Positions 8,292 to 16,777 are shown, counted from the stretch's first letter. The stretch: DNA of 51,388 bases from Caballeronia arationis (GCF_001544975.2 NZ_FCOG02000046.1:1-51388), one strand, 5' to 3'. Made by a program: numbers and translations. The notes: generated by a model not told the origin, from the sequence alone.

Positions 8292-8714
8292 ATGAAGAAA
8301 AGTCGAATCGTCGCTGCGCTGCTGTGCGCGAGCGTGGGTCTTGCAACCAGCGCGGCCTTCGCGCAGCAGATGCACGGCGGCCCCGAAGACGGGCACGGCG
8401 GCCCGGGCCAGCAGCACGCAAACAACCAGCCTGCGCAGGGACATCCGGGCGCAGCGCCGGACCAGCGTCACGACGACCGCCACGACATGGGACGTCCGCC
8501 GGCGCATGCGGACAATGGTCCGGATCACCCGGACTGGCACAAGGGCGAGCGCCTGTCGAGCGACTATCACAACCGTCAGTACGTCGTCGACGACTGGCGC
8601 GGCTATGGCCTGCGTCAGCCGCCGCACGGGTATCACTGGGTCGGCGTCGGCGGTGACTATCTGCTCGTGGCGGTGACCTCGGGAATCATCGCGCAGATCG
8701 TGCTCACACGATAA
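8292..8714 (+). CDS. RcnB-family secreted protein
   Basis: A 140-residue exported protein. Residues 1-24 are a Sec signal peptide ending AFAQ. The middle is low-complexity and rich in His, Gly, Asp and Pro. The C-terminal part has the RcnB pattern (WHKGERLSSDYHNRQYVVDDW, then LRQPPHGYHWVGVGGDYLLVAV), in which a Tyr/His/Trp-rich core is followed by a hydrophobic tail. RcnB of E. coli is a periplasmic protein that supports nickel and cobalt homeostasis, and many paralogues in Burkholderia have no assigned role. GAGGTG precedes the ATG at 8292. A small inverted repeat, GTAAG-CGTTA-CTTAC (8156-8170), lies in its upstream region. Confidence 0.8.
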   Translation: MKKSRIVAALLCASVGLATSAAFAQQMHGGPEDGHGGPGQQHANNQPAQGHPGAAPDQRHDDRHDMGRPPAHADNGPDHPDWHKGERLSSDYHNRQYVVDDWRGYGLRQPPHGYHWVGVGGDYLLVAVTSGIIAQIVLTR

Positions 8715-8824
8715 ATCGCGCACCTATCGCCGTGATTGGAACGTTCGATTGTCCTCTCTCGCGACGCGCCGATAAGCTCACGTTTTCTCTCGGTTGCGTC
8801 ACATCCCCGTAGACCAACCCTTCT

Positions 8825-8853
8825 GCACCGGCTTCACGCCGGTGCTTTTTTTT
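8825..8853 (+). terminator. Rho-independent terminator
   Basis: GCACCGGC (8825-8832) pairs with GCCGGTGC (8838-8845), followed by a run of Ts. This is a textbook terminator on the plus strand, about 110 bases after the RcnB-like gene and just beyond the end of the convergent TetR gene. Confidence 0.85.
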
Positions 8854-8875
8854 GCCCGCTCGCTCCTCGCAGGTC

Positions 8876-9439
8876 TTACGCGCTCATCGCCCGGACGATG
8901 CGCCCAAGCGACTTCAACGCCACAGCCGGCGAGTCTTCGAACTGCGCCGCGACAATCGCGCCGTCGACCGCCATCGCGAGCGCTTGTGCATCGGCCTTCG
9001 CGGTCCGCGATGCGGGCAGCAGCTTCCTGATGGCGTCGGTCATGTCGCGCTTGTGGCTCCGCGCGATCCCGACGGCATCCGCGTGCGTGCCGCCCACTTC
9101 CACCACCGAGTTGATGAACGCGCAGCCGCGATAGAGATCGCTTTCGAACCATTCGGTGAGCGCCGGCACGAGCGCCGCGGGATTGCCGCCGTGACGTTCG
9201 AGCGCATCGGTGAACCACGTCATCCAGTTCTGGTGCCGGTACTCCAGGAACGCGACGATCAGATCGTCCTTGCTCGGAAAATACCGATAGAACGTCTTCT
9301 TCGCGACACCCGATTCCGCGATCACCCGATCGATGCCGGTCGCGCGGATGCCGTCGCGATAAAAAAGATCGTGCGCGGTGTGCAGGATGCGCTCGGACGG
9401 CGAGGGATCGGCGGCTTCGGCTTGAGCGGTGGAGTTCAT
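8876..9439 (-). CDS. TetR-family transcriptional regulator
   Basis: A 187-residue TetR repressor. The N-terminal helix-turn-helix spans about residues 15-60 (ILHTAHDLFYRDGIRATGIDR then GVAKKTFYRYFPSKDDL). The C-terminal ligand domain is of the kind often found in repressors of stress or xenobiotic genes. It is divergent from a DUF1348 gene, and the 93-base intergenic region holds two copies of a palindrome (9451-9466 and 9487-9502) that fit a TetR operator, so the protein probably represses both itself and the neighbour. The ligand is unknown. Confidence 0.9.
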   Translation of the reverse strand: MNSTAQAEAADPSPSERILHTAHDLFYRDGIRATGIDRVIAESGVAKKTFYRYFPSKDDLIVAFLEYRHQNWMTWFTDALERHGGNPAALVPALTEWFESDLYRGCAFINSVVEVGGTHADAVGIARSHKRDMTDAIRKLLPASRTAKADAQALAMAVDGAIVAAQFEDSPAVALKSLGRIVRAMSA

Positions 9440-9450
9440 GGAAAGAATTG

Positions 9451-9502
9451 TAGACAGGTCTGTCTCCCTGCGCTAGAGTGCGCTGGTAGACAGACCTGTC
9501 TA
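9451..9502. promoter_or_regulatory. Tandem TetR-type operators
   Basis: Two copies of TAGACAG-NN-CTGTCTA lie between the divergent TetR and DUF1348 genes: 9451-9466 (last base differs) and 9487-9502 (both 7-bp arms intact). Their centres are 36 bases apart. The position and symmetry are what a TetR dimer needs to control both promoters. Binding is inferred. Confidence 0.75.
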
Positions 9503-9532
9503 CTTCCCCTGAATACGTACCGAGGATGCGCC

Positions 9533-10000
9533 ATGGAAACCAAACCGCCGTTCCCGCCGTTCGAACTCGAATCCGCCAGGCTGAAAGTGCGTCTAGCCGA
9601 AGACGGCTGGAACAGCCGCGATCCGCAGCGCGTCGCGCTTGCGTATAGCGAGGACACGCGCTGGCGTAATCGTGCGGAATTCGTCAACGGCCGCGCGGCA
9701 GTGGAAGCGTTCCTGCAGCGCAAATGGGTGCGCGAACTCGACTATCGGCTGATCAAGGAACTGTGGGCGCACGACGGCTCGCGCATCGCGGTCCGGTTCG
9801 CCTACGAATGGCACGACGATTCCGGCCACTGGTTCCGCAGCTATGGCAACGAGAACTGGCAGTTCAACGAGGCGGGCCTGATGACGCACCGGCATGCGAG
9901 CATCAACGACCTGCCGATCAAGGAATCGGAGCGCAAGTATCACTGGCCGCTTGGCCGCCGGCCGGACGACCACCCGGGCCTGAGCGAGCTCGGACTGTGA
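9533..10000 (+). CDS. DUF1348 family protein (NTF2/SnoaL-like fold)
   Basis: A 155-residue protein recognised as DUF1348, a member of the NTF2-like superfamily. Conserved features are WNSRDPQRVALAYSEDTRWRNR (given in part: a cone-shaped pocket helix and strand), YEWHDDSGHWFRSYGNENW and HASINDLPI near the C-terminus. NTF2-like proteins bind or isomerise small hydrophobic compounds; no reaction is established for this family. The ATG at 9533 follows the second TetR operator by about 30 bases, so the gene is very likely under that repressor. It may be a detoxification or stress protein (inference). Confidence 0.85.
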   Translation: METKPPFPPFELESARLKVRLAEDGWNSRDPQRVALAYSEDTRWRNRAEFVNGRAAVEAFLQRKWVRELDYRLIKELWAHDGSRIAVRFAYEWHDDSGHWFRSYGNENWQFNEAGLMTHRHASINDLPIKESERKYHWPLGRRPDDHPGLSELGL

Positions 10001-10004
10001 CCGG

Positions 10005-11027
10005 CTAGCGATCACGCCGACGGCGGAACACCCACCATCCGGCGAGCACGGTGAAGCTCGCCACGATCAGCACCATCAGCCAGAACCCGTGATGATTCTC
10101 GGCGAACGGAATCCCGCCGACATTCATCCCGAAGAATCCAGCGACGATGTTGATCGGCAGCGCGAGCACCGTGACGAGCGTCAGCGTGAAGAGCGTGCGG
10201 TTGCTCTGCTCGTCCATGCGGGTGCCGATTTCTTCCTGCAGTAGCTTGATGCGCTCGACCAGCCCGGCCAGATCGCCGAGCACGAGCGAGAATTCCTCGG
10301 TCGCGTCCCGCAGGTCCTGCACGTCGTGCAGATGAAGCCAGCGCGGCGGCCGCGCGAGCAGGCGGAACACGGAGCCCGGCTCGGGCGCAAGCAGGCGCTG
10401 CAGGCGCACGAGCACGCGTCGCATGGCGCCGAGGTCGGAGCGGCTGGCGGGCGCGCGCATCGACAGGAAACGGTCCTCGATGCCATCCACCTCGACGTTC
10501 GTGCGCCGCACGATCTGCACGAGCAGGTCGGCCTGATCGCGCAGCAGGTGCGTGAGCAGTTCGGCGGGCGAGCGAAAGACTTCGCCGCGCCGCACGGATT
10601 CGCGCAGCGTGTCCACCGAGCGCAGCGGCTTCAGCCGCGCCGTGACGAGCAGTTTCTGATGCGTATAGACCCAGAGCGTCGCGATTTCGGCAGGCGTCAG
10701 TTCGAAGTTGAAGATGACATCGTTGATGACCGCGATGAGCGCGCCTTCCTGATGCTCGATGCGGGTCGAATGCGAGCCGTCGCGCAGCGTGTCGAAGAAG
10801 GCGTCGGGCAGGTCGAGCCGCGCACGAATCCAGCGCTCGCTCGAACTGTTCGCGAGGTCGAAATGCAGCCAGAGAAACTCCTTCGCGGTGTCCGTCCGCT
10901 CCAGCCATTCGAGGACGCCGCTCGAATCGATGGGCGTGCCGGGTTCGTCGGCGACGAAGCGAAAGCCGCAGACGAGGCCGGAGAAGTCGGAGCCGTATTG
11001 CGCTGCCTGGATCGTGGCGGATTTCAT
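10005..11027 (-). CDS. zntB: CorA-superfamily metal transporter, ZntB-like
   Basis: A 340-residue inner-membrane cation transporter. A large soluble N-terminal domain (about residues 1-270) is followed by two membrane helices at the C-terminus. The selectivity motif GMN is present in FGMNVGGIPFAEN, and the GGIPFAEN continuation is characteristic of ZntB (zinc transport) rather than CorA (magnesium). The protein ends in a basic RRRRDR tail, as in the family. It is a pentameric channel-like transporter by family knowledge. The gene is convergent with DUF1348, with 4 bases between the stops. Confidence 0.85.
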   Translation of the reverse strand: MKSATIQAAQYGSDFSGLVCGFRFVADEPGTPIDSSGVLEWLERTDTAKEFLWLHFDLANSSSERWIRARLDLPDAFFDTLRDGSHSTRIEHQEGALIAVINDVIFNFELTPAEIATLWVYTHQKLLVTARLKPLRSVDTLRESVRRGEVFRSPAELLTHLLRDQADLLVQIVRRTNVEVDGIEDRFLSMRAPASRSDLGAMRRVLVRLQRLLAPEPGSVFRLLARPPRWLHLHDVQDLRDATEEFSLVLGDLAGLVERIKLLQEEIGTRMDEQSNRTLFTLTLVTVLALPINIVAGFFGMNVGGIPFAENHHGFWLMVLIVASFTVLAGWWVFRRRRDR

Positions 11028-11270
11028 GCGGGGTTGGAATTGTCGATGATGCCGTGGTTCGGAGCGCCTTCAGAGCCGTAGTGTGCCATCGGTTCGCCGC
11101 CAGGTTGCCGCGATTGCGCGTGCTGGTTGCTGCGCGCGTCGGTGAAATCGTGCATATTGGGTTGCTAGTGTGACTGTCATATTGATCCACTACGATGGCG
11201 CTACGCGTGACGTCGGACGTAGCCGTTCCCGGCTCATTGCCCCGCATTTGCCGCTTTACGGAGAACCGAG

Positions 11271-11612
11271 GTGGATATTCAGGACGAAATCGACGAGCCC
11301 ACGCAGACGAGCGCGGCCGGCCTCATACGGCTTGCCATGGCGATCAGCGAGCTGATGCGCGAGCAGGCCATCGACAGCAGGTTCGGCGCGAAATTGCACA
11401 AGCGCCTCGAAAAGGAGGCGAAGCGTGTCGTCGAGCGCGGTCCGGTGACTCTCGGAAAAGCCGAGCAGGCCGCGTTGCGCGACGCCATCGAGGCGTTAGA
11501 CCACTCCGTGGTCCAACGCGGCGCCGATCTGCTCGTGCAGGCGAACGCGCGTCTTCGCGACAGCGAAGAACCATCCGTCAAGCCCCGCCGGGGGAAAAAA
11601 GACGTCGCCTGA
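11271..11612 (+). CDS. Small helical protein, unknown function
   Basis: I do not recognise a family. The protein has 113 residues, appears cytoplasmic, is mostly charged and probably alpha-helical, with a Lys/Arg-rich C-terminus (KPRRGKKDVA). The start is GTG at 11271, with GGAG about 8 bases upstream. It precedes a lone receiver-domain gene on the same strand by 92 bases, so the two might be expressed together, but there is no functional link to show. Confidence 0.6.
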   Translation: MDIQDEIDEPTQTSAAGLIRLAMAISELMREQAIDSRFGAKLHKRLEKEAKRVVERGPVTLGKAEQAALRDAIEALDHSVVQRGADLLVQANARLRDSEEPSVKPRRGKKDVA

Positions 11613-11704
11613 GCACGCGCCCCCCGGCCGGACGTCCCCCGCGATGCCCGAGTCCGGGCGCGAAACCTGCTTCTCGTCGCTCAGACGAATATTCCGGGCG
11701 TTTC

Positions 11705-12133
11705 ATGCATTCAGTCTTTCAGTCTTCCTGCGTCCTCTGGACGGATCGAAGTGTCGACGTCGATTTGCAGCGTTGGCGTATTCTCGTCGTAGACGATAAC
11801 GAAGCGAGCGCCGAAGGACTTGCCGCCGCGCTCGCCGCCGATGGTTTCGACACACGCTACGTGCTGAGCGGCGTCGACGCACTCCACGCGATCAACGGGT
11901 GGGTTCCGCACGTGATCGTCCTCGATATCAGCATGCCGGAGCACGACGGTTTCGCGACCGCGCGTGTCCTCAGGCGCATCCCTCCGACCCGTAATGTCGG
12001 GATCATCGCGTTCACCGCGCTGGGCGAAGATTACGTCCGCACGCAAGGCGTACGTGCCGGCTTCGACGGTTATTGCCAGAAGGGCAATACGCCCGGCGCG
12101 CTCGTTCACCTCATCCAGCGGCTCGTTCACTAG
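11705..12133 (+). CDS. Single-domain response regulator (CheY-like receiver)
   Basis: A 142-residue protein made almost entirely of a receiver domain. The acidic pair is in LVVDDNEAS, the phosphorylatable Asp is in VIVLDISMPEHDG, the switch Thr is in AFTALGED and the conserved Lys is in YCQKGNTP. No output domain follows, so it should act by protein-protein contact or as a phosphate sink. No histidine kinase is in the window; CheV lies about 700 bases away on the other strand. The start is uncertain: ATG at 11705 has no clear ribosome binding site, and the frame stays open upstream. Confidence 0.8.
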   Translation: MHSVFQSSCVLWTDRSVDVDLQRWRILVVDDNEASAEGLAAALAADGFDTRYVLSGVDALHAINGWVPHVIVLDISMPEHDGFATARVLRRIPPTRNVGIIAFTALGEDYVRTQGVRAGFDGYCQKGNTPGALVHLIQRLVH

Positions 12134-12436
12134 TCCGCCTTCCTCGCTCTCCGACACGCGGCGCACTGAAAAAATTGCGCCGCGATTGTTCTGCCCCCGT
12201 CAACCAACGTGTTTGCCCTATTCGCAGGAAGCCTTGCGCGACGGGCTTTCGCGCCCAATCGCGCCTTCCGGGTGCCAGATCGATTGTTGGTATATCCCGA
12301 AAAGAGAATTGAAATTTATGGGGATAAAAATCCGATAGTAGGGGTATACACTCCATTCCATCGACGTAGCACCAGTTTCAAGCAAGCCTGCTGCGGCGCC
12401 TTCTGAAACGAACGTCAAACGCCTTTGGAGAACACC
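12134..12436. other. AT-rich intergenic region, probable promoter of the 12437 gene
   Basis: No gene was found here. From about 12280 to 12360 the sequence becomes AT-rich and contains two related blocks, GGTATATCCC (near 12290) and GGGGTATACAC (near 12342), in roughly inverted arrangement. This is the likely promoter and regulatory region of the small exported protein that starts at 12437. No exact -35/-10 pair stands out. Confidence 0.4.
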
Positions 12437-12709
12437 ATGAAACGCAATCTTCTCGCTACCTTGCTGATCGCAGCTTCCGCCACCCTCGCAGCGCCGGCTT
12501 TCGCCAGCGGCTATGGCCCGGCTCCTTCGTATCGTCCGGCAGTCGGCGCACCGGCTTCGCAACAAGGTCCGAGCGCACAGACGATCGCCGCTGAACAAGC
12601 AGTGAACGGCGCAGATGCCCGCGCCTTCGGCGGTTCGCGCGACACGTTGAGCCAGGCAGGCAATCGTGCTCAAGCCAGCGACACGAACTCGATCTACTTC
12701 GGTCACTGA
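12437..12709 (+). CDS. Small exported protein, unknown function
   Basis: A 90-residue protein with a clear Sec signal peptide (MKRNLLATLLIAASATLAAP, cleavage near AFAS). The mature part is a Gly/Pro/Ala/Gln-rich chain without cysteine (SGYGPAPSYRPAVGAP). Small secreted proteins of this look are abundant in Burkholderia and have no known function. GGAGA lies 5 bases before the ATG at 12437. The gene is followed by a long perfect hairpin at 12764-12813. Confidence 0.75.
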   Translation: MKRNLLATLLIAASATLAAPAFASGYGPAPSYRPAVGAPASQQGPSAQTIAAEQAVNGADARAFGGSRDTLSQAGNRAQASDTNSIYFGH

Positions 12710-12763
12710 TCGAAACTGCGCCCGGCCGGGTATCCGCCGGTCCGGGTGCGTCGTGAAAACGAA

Positions 12764-12813
12764 CCGACGCCCGGTGCAGCAGACTCACAAGGTCTCGCTG
12801 CACCGGGCGTCGG
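12764..12813. terminator. Long GC-rich hairpin between convergent genes
   Basis: CCGACGCCCGGTGCAGC (12764-12780) and its exact complement at 12797-12813 form a 17-bp stem. Inside the loop AGAC and GTCT can pair again. The structure lies between the small exported protein gene and cheV, which are convergent, so a two-way terminator is the natural reading. There is no long T-run, so factor-independent termination is not certain. Confidence 0.6.
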
Positions 12814-12849
12814 CGCGTTTACGGCATTAGTTCTCGCGCGCTCGTGCAA

Positions 12850-13806
12850 TCACGTTCCGTAGAGCGCCTCGCGCATGACCGACGCCAGTTCGGCCGCCAC
12901 GAATTTCGATACATAGGCGTTCGCGCCCACCTTGCGCACGTGCTGCTCGTTCGCCGAGCCCGACAGCGACGAGTGAATCACGACCGGGATCGACTGCAGG
13001 CCTGCGTCGGCCTTGATGCGGCGCGTGAGCGTGAAACCGTCCATTTCCGGCATTTCGAGATCGGTCAGCACGAGAGCAATCTGGTCGCTCACCGCGGTGC
13101 CGTCGGCCTCAGCTTTTTTCTGAGCGCTTTGCAGCACGTTCCACGCTTCCTGGCCGGTCTTCGTCATCACGAACGGCACGCCCATCGCGGTCAGGCTCTG
13201 CTCGATCAGGCTGCGCGCGACGCCCGAATCGTCGGCGGCGAGCACCTTCGCACCCGGCTTGAGCTTCACGCGGCCCGTGCTTTCCTCGGTGATGTCGGCG
13301 TCCTGCGAGGGCAGCACGTCGCGCACGATCCGCTCGACGTCGAGCACCTGCGCGAGCCGCGAGCCGTCGACGTTGCCATCGAGGCGCGCGAAGCTCGTCA
13401 CGGTGCGGCCGCTCGAATGCGATTCCGCCGACAACACCTGATTCCACTCCAACCGCACGATATCGTCGACTTCCTCGACGGCGAAACCTTGCGTCGTGCG
13501 CGCGAATTCCGTGACGAGCAGGATCTTCGGCCCGTTTTTCGGACGGCAGCCGGTGACTTTTGCCAGGTCGATCACAGGGATGATCTGGCCGCGGATGTCC
13601 GCGACACCGAGAATTTCCTCGTTTGCGCCTGCCACGGCGGTGATGGACGGCATCGCGAGGATTTCGCGCACCTTGAAGACGTTGATGCCGTAAAGCTCCC
13701 GCTGCTCCGACTCCGGGGCTTCGCCCAGCCGGAACAACAGCAGCTCGAACATGTTGTTGCCGGCGAGCCGGACGCGCTGCTCGATGTCGTGCTGTGAATT
13801 GCTCAC
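12850..13806 (-). CDS. cheV: Chemotaxis coupling protein CheV
   Basis: A 318-residue CheV: an N-terminal CheW-like domain (about residues 15-160; INVFKVREIL, ILGVADIRGQIIPVIDL) couples chemoreceptors to the kinase CheA, and a C-terminal receiver domain (about 185-315) is its phosphorylation target. The receiver shows VLAADDSG, VLTDLEMPEMDGF with the phosphorylatable Asp, HSSL and VSKF with the Lys. The start is GTG at 13804-13806, with AGGGG 6 bases upstream. No other che or fla genes are in the window, so this is an orphan chemotaxis gene, which is common in the group. Confidence 0.92.
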   Translation of the reverse strand: MSNSQHDIEQRVRLAGNNMFELLLFRLGEAPESEQRELYGINVFKVREILAMPSITAVAGANEEILGVADIRGQIIPVIDLAKVTGCRPKNGPKILLVTEFARTTQGFAVEEVDDIVRLEWNQVLSAESHSSGRTVTSFARLDGNVDGSRLAQVLDVERIVRDVLPSQDADITEESTGRVKLKPGAKVLAADDSGVARSLIEQSLTAMGVPFVMTKTGQEAWNVLQSAQKKAEADGTAVSDQIALVLTDLEMPEMDGFTLTRRIKADAGLQSIPVVIHSSLSGSANEQHVRKVGANAYVSKFVAAELASVMREALYGT

Positions 13807-14226
13807 TCTTTGCCCCTGATCGTCGCCGGGAAGCGGCGTGCGCGTCCAGGCGTGTGTGTAAGTCTGTGTGCCATCGCCCGGTTTGCGGCGATTGATTGCT
13901 GATTAGCGGCAGACTTCTGCGAAACTGAAGGCATGTTCGATGCGAAATCCCGCCGCGCCTCGACGCCGGGCAGACCGGCGTTGCGCCACCGCGCGTCGCG
14001 CATTGCGCGCGGCGGCGCACATCGGGGCGGGTCTCTGATCTATACTTTTTGAATAGTCGGGGTAATCGGGGCGTAATTGCTGCCGCGTGCGCCGCGGCGA
14101 GAGGCGGTGATCCCGAAGAAGAAACAAGCAGTCTGCATGGGACCAGAGTAAGCGCCAAAGCGCTGACTCTGTTCGACAGGCGCGCATCGGCCGATGCGCG
14201 CCGTGCGGTCAAACCGGAGGCGCTCG
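13807..14226. other. Intergenic region between cheV and the CBS gene
   Basis: Divergent control region of 420 bases. No gene was recognised. It holds a TATACT element near 14041, without a good -35 partner that I could see, and ends with a perfect 24-bp palindrome at 14179-14202 just upstream of the CBS gene. Confidence 0.5.
14179..14202. promoter_or_regulatory. Perfect 24-bp palindrome upstream of the CBS protein gene
   Basis: GGCGCGCATCGG (14179-14190) is followed directly by its reverse complement (14191-14202) with no spacer. It lies 24 bases before the ATG and 13 bases before the GGAGG ribosome binding site. As DNA it could be a dimer operator; as RNA it would be a stem with a tight or no loop. 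Which of the two applies cannot be told from one copy. Confidence 0.55.
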
Positions 14227-14667
14227 ATGGCAACTGTCGCACAGGTTCTGAATTCGAAGCCCGAACAGACGGTCTATACGATTGCCGCGACGGCGTCGGT
14301 GTACGACGCGATCAAGCTGATGGCGGAAAAGCACATCGGCGCGGTGGTGGTGACGGAGGGCGACGAGATCGTCGGCATCATGACGGAGCGCGACTACGCG
14401 CGAAAGGTGGTGCTGATGGACCGCGCGTCCAAGCAGACGCCGGTGCGCGACATCATGACGTCGCAAGTGCGCTACGTGCGCCTCGACCAGACCACCGACG
14501 ACTGCATGGCGCTCATGACGGACAAGCGCATGCGCCATTTGCCGGTGATCGACGGCGGCAAGCTCGTCGGGATGATTTCCATCGGCGATCTGGTGAAAAA
14601 CATCATCTCCGAGCAGCAGTTCACCATTCAGCAGCTTGAGTTCTACATTCGCGGGGAGCATACGTAG
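14227..14667 (+). CDS. Tandem CBS-domain protein
   Basis: A 146-residue stand-alone CBS pair. The first CBS motif covers about residues 10-65 (VYTIAATASVYDAIKLM through VVTEGDEIVGIMTERDYAR) and the second about 75-130 (MTSQVRYVRLDQTTDDCMALM through LPVIDGGKLVGMISIGDL). CBS pairs form Bateman modules that bind adenine nucleotides such as AMP, ATP or NAD(H) and sense energy state. No enzyme domain is attached, so it probably regulates a partner. GGAGG at 14216-14220 gives a strong start. Confidence 0.92.
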   Translation: MATVAQVLNSKPEQTVYTIAATASVYDAIKLMAEKHIGAVVVTEGDEIVGIMTERDYARKVVLMDRASKQTPVRDIMTSQVRYVRLDQTTDDCMALMTDKRMRHLPVIDGGKLVGMISIGDLVKNIISEQQFTIQQLEFYIRGEHT

Positions 14668-14933
14668 GGCGCACTGCCCGCGCAGTTGCAGGTTTCATCG
14701 TCGCTTGTTCGGCTGGCGACGTCGCCGGCCTGACGCGATGGACGCCGCCTTGTCACGCCTGACGTTTCCCTTTGCTCCGCGCGCCGCGCCATCCGACGTC
14801 GTTCATCCATTCGTACCCGGAACCAAGCAAACTGTAAGCAACTCCTATACTGGCTGCGACGCATGAAGCGCGCGCCGCGTCGCGATTCATCCGGAAAAAG
14901 GCGGCGCGTTGTGCCCGAGGAGGCGCCCGCCCG

Positions 14934-15944
14934 ATGACCCCGCTAGACACGCCCGCCGCACCGCGGGACGAATTCCCCGCCTGCGCCCCGGTCCTCACGA
15001 TCCCCGACGACGCCCCGTTCTTCATCGTCATGAACGCGGGCTCCGGCCGCAAGCAGAGCGAGCAAACCCGCGCGATCCTCGATCGGGAACTGGGCGCCGC
15101 GGGACGCCGCTATCAACTGCGTCTCGTCGACGATCCCGCCGAACTCGGCGCCACTGCGCGTCGTGCGGTCGCGGACGCGATCGAGCAGAACGGCGTGGTC
15201 GTGGGCGCGGGCGGCGACGGGACGCTCTGCGCCGTCGCCGAGGCGACGCTCGGCAGCGGCTGCCCGTACGCCGTCCTGCCGCGCGGCACGTTCAACTACT
15301 TCAGCCGCGACCACGGCATCCCGTCCGATCTCGAAGCATCGACGCGCCTTTTGCTCACTGCGCGCGCCTATCCGGTGCAGGTTGGCGTCGTGAACGGCCG
15401 CACGTTTCTGGTGAACGCGAGTCTTGGCCTCTATCCGAAGCTCCTCGAAGACCGCGAGATCTACAAGCGGCAGTTCGGCCGCAGCCGCCTGATTGCGCTC
15501 TTTTCTGCGATCGCGACCCTGCTGCGGCGCCATCGCCATCTGCGACTGCACATCGACAATGACGGACAGCGGCGCGAAATCCGCACCTCGACGCTCTTTG
15601 TCGGCAACAATCGGCTGCAACTCGAGCAGATCGGCATGAAGGAGGCGCCGCTGCTGGAACAGGGCTTGCTCGCAGCGATCGCGCCGCGCGCCGTCGGCCG
15701 GCTCGCGCAGATCGCGCTCACGCTGCACGGCGCGGCGGGCCGTCTGTCCGACGCGGACAACGTGATCAGTTTCACGTTTCGCAGCATCACCGTGACGCAT
15801 CCGGGCAAGCGCCGCCGACGCGTGAAGATCGCGACCGACGGCGAAGTGACATGGCTCAATATGCCGCTCGAATTCCACGTCGCGCCGGAACCGCTCTTTT
15901 TGCTCAAGCCGGAGCCCGACATCGCCCAAGCCAATCGCTCATGA
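14934..15944 (+). CDS. Diacylglycerol/sphingosine kinase-family lipid kinase
   Basis: A 336-residue DAGK-type kinase that should phosphorylate a lipid such as diacylglycerol at the membrane surface. The catalytic domain shows NAGSG (residues 34-38) and the nucleotide-binding GGDGT (93-97), then the VLPRGTFNYFSRD block. The C-terminal part is the beta-rich second lobe of the YegS/DgkB fold. GAGGAGG lies about 10 bases before the ATG. It is the first gene of a tightly coupled trio: the next gene starts inside its stop codon (ATGA). Confidence 0.88.
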   Translation: MTPLDTPAAPRDEFPACAPVLTIPDDAPFFIVMNAGSGRKQSEQTRAILDRELGAAGRRYQLRLVDDPAELGATARRAVADAIEQNGVVVGAGGDGTLCAVAEATLGSGCPYAVLPRGTFNYFSRDHGIPSDLEASTRLLLTARAYPVQVGVVNGRTFLVNASLGLYPKLLEDREIYKRQFGRSRLIALFSAIATLLRRHRHLRLHIDNDGQRREIRTSTLFVGNNRLQLEQIGMKEAPLLEQGLLAAIAPRAVGRLAQIALTLHGAAGRLSDADNVISFTFRSITVTHPGKRRRRVKIATDGEVTWLNMPLEFHVAPEPLFLLKPEPDIAQANRS

Positions 15945-16777
15945 CGCTGCTGCTGCAGGTTTCCGATCCGCATTTCGGCACTGAACGGCCGCGCGTCGTC
16001 GATGCGCTACTGCGTCTCGTCGATTCGATGCCGCCCGATCTCGTCGTGATGTCCGGCGATCTCACGCAGCGTGCGCGCCGAGCCCAGTTCCGCGCGGCGC
16101 GCACGTTCGTCGACCGGCTCGCGCCGACGCCTGCGATCGTCGTGCCGGGCAATCACGACATTCCGCTCTTCAACCTGTTTGCGCGCGTGTTCCATCCGTA
16201 CGCGAACCATCAGCGCGTCTTCGGCGTCGATCTCGAACCGGTGTTCGATTCGCCGGCGCTGCTCGTGATTACGCTGAACACGACGCGGCCCTATCGTCAC
16301 AAGGACGGCGAGGTGTCGATGCAGCAGGTGCGGCGCGTCGCGGAGCGGCTCGAACGCGCCACGCCTGCGCAGTTGCGCATCGTAGTCACGCATCAACCGG
16401 TTGCGGTGACGCGCGCGCAGGACGAAACGAACCTGCTGCATGGACGCGAGCGCGCCGTGCAGCGCTGGGCGCGCGCGGGCGCCGATCTCGTGATGGGCGG
16501 CCACATCCATCTGCCTTACGTGCTGCCGCTGCACGATACCTTCGCGAACCTGCCGCGCCGGGTGTGGGCGGTGCAGGCGGGCACGGCGCTGTCGTCGCGG
16601 GTGCGCGGCACGATCGACAATTCGGTGAACCTGATTCGCTACGATCAGGCGGCGCCCGGGCCACGGCGCGCGGTCGTCGAGCGCTGGGATTTCGCGGAAG
16701 CGAGCGGCGCCTTCGGGCGCGTGACGCATCACGAACTCGTCTTCGACGAAGCCCACCAGGCTTGCGCAACGCCATGA
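15941..16777 (+). CDS. Calcineurin-like metallophosphoesterase
   Basis: A 278-residue cytoplasmic phosphoesterase with all metal-binding motifs in order: SDPHFG (D-x-H) near the N-terminus, SGDLTQRA, PGNHD, VVTHQP and GGHIHLPY. The family hydrolyses phosphomonoesters or phosphodiesters, including cyclic nucleotides and phospholipid head groups. Its start overlaps the stop of the lipid kinase by 4 bases, and its own stop overlaps the PAP2 start by 4, so translation of the three is coupled. The context suggests a lipid-linked substrate (inference). Confidence 0.88.
   Translation: MTLLLQVSDPHFGTERPRVVDALLRLVDSMPPDLVVMSGDLTQRARRAQFRAARTFVDRLAPTPAIVVPGNHDIPLFNLFARVFHPYANHQRVFGVDLEPVFDSPALLVITLNTTRPYRHKDGEVSMQQVRRVAERLERATPAQLRIVVTHQPVAVTRAQDETNLLHGRERAVQRWARAGADLVMGGHIHLPYVLPLHDTFANLPRRVWAVQAGTALSSRVRGTIDNSVNLIRYDQAAPGPRRAVVERWDFAEASGAFGRVTHHELVFDEAHQACATP

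Noticed and set aside
11195..11704. Upstream extension of the receiver-domain frame
   Set aside because: It overlaps the better-supported small gene at 11271-11612 in another frame and shows no domain.
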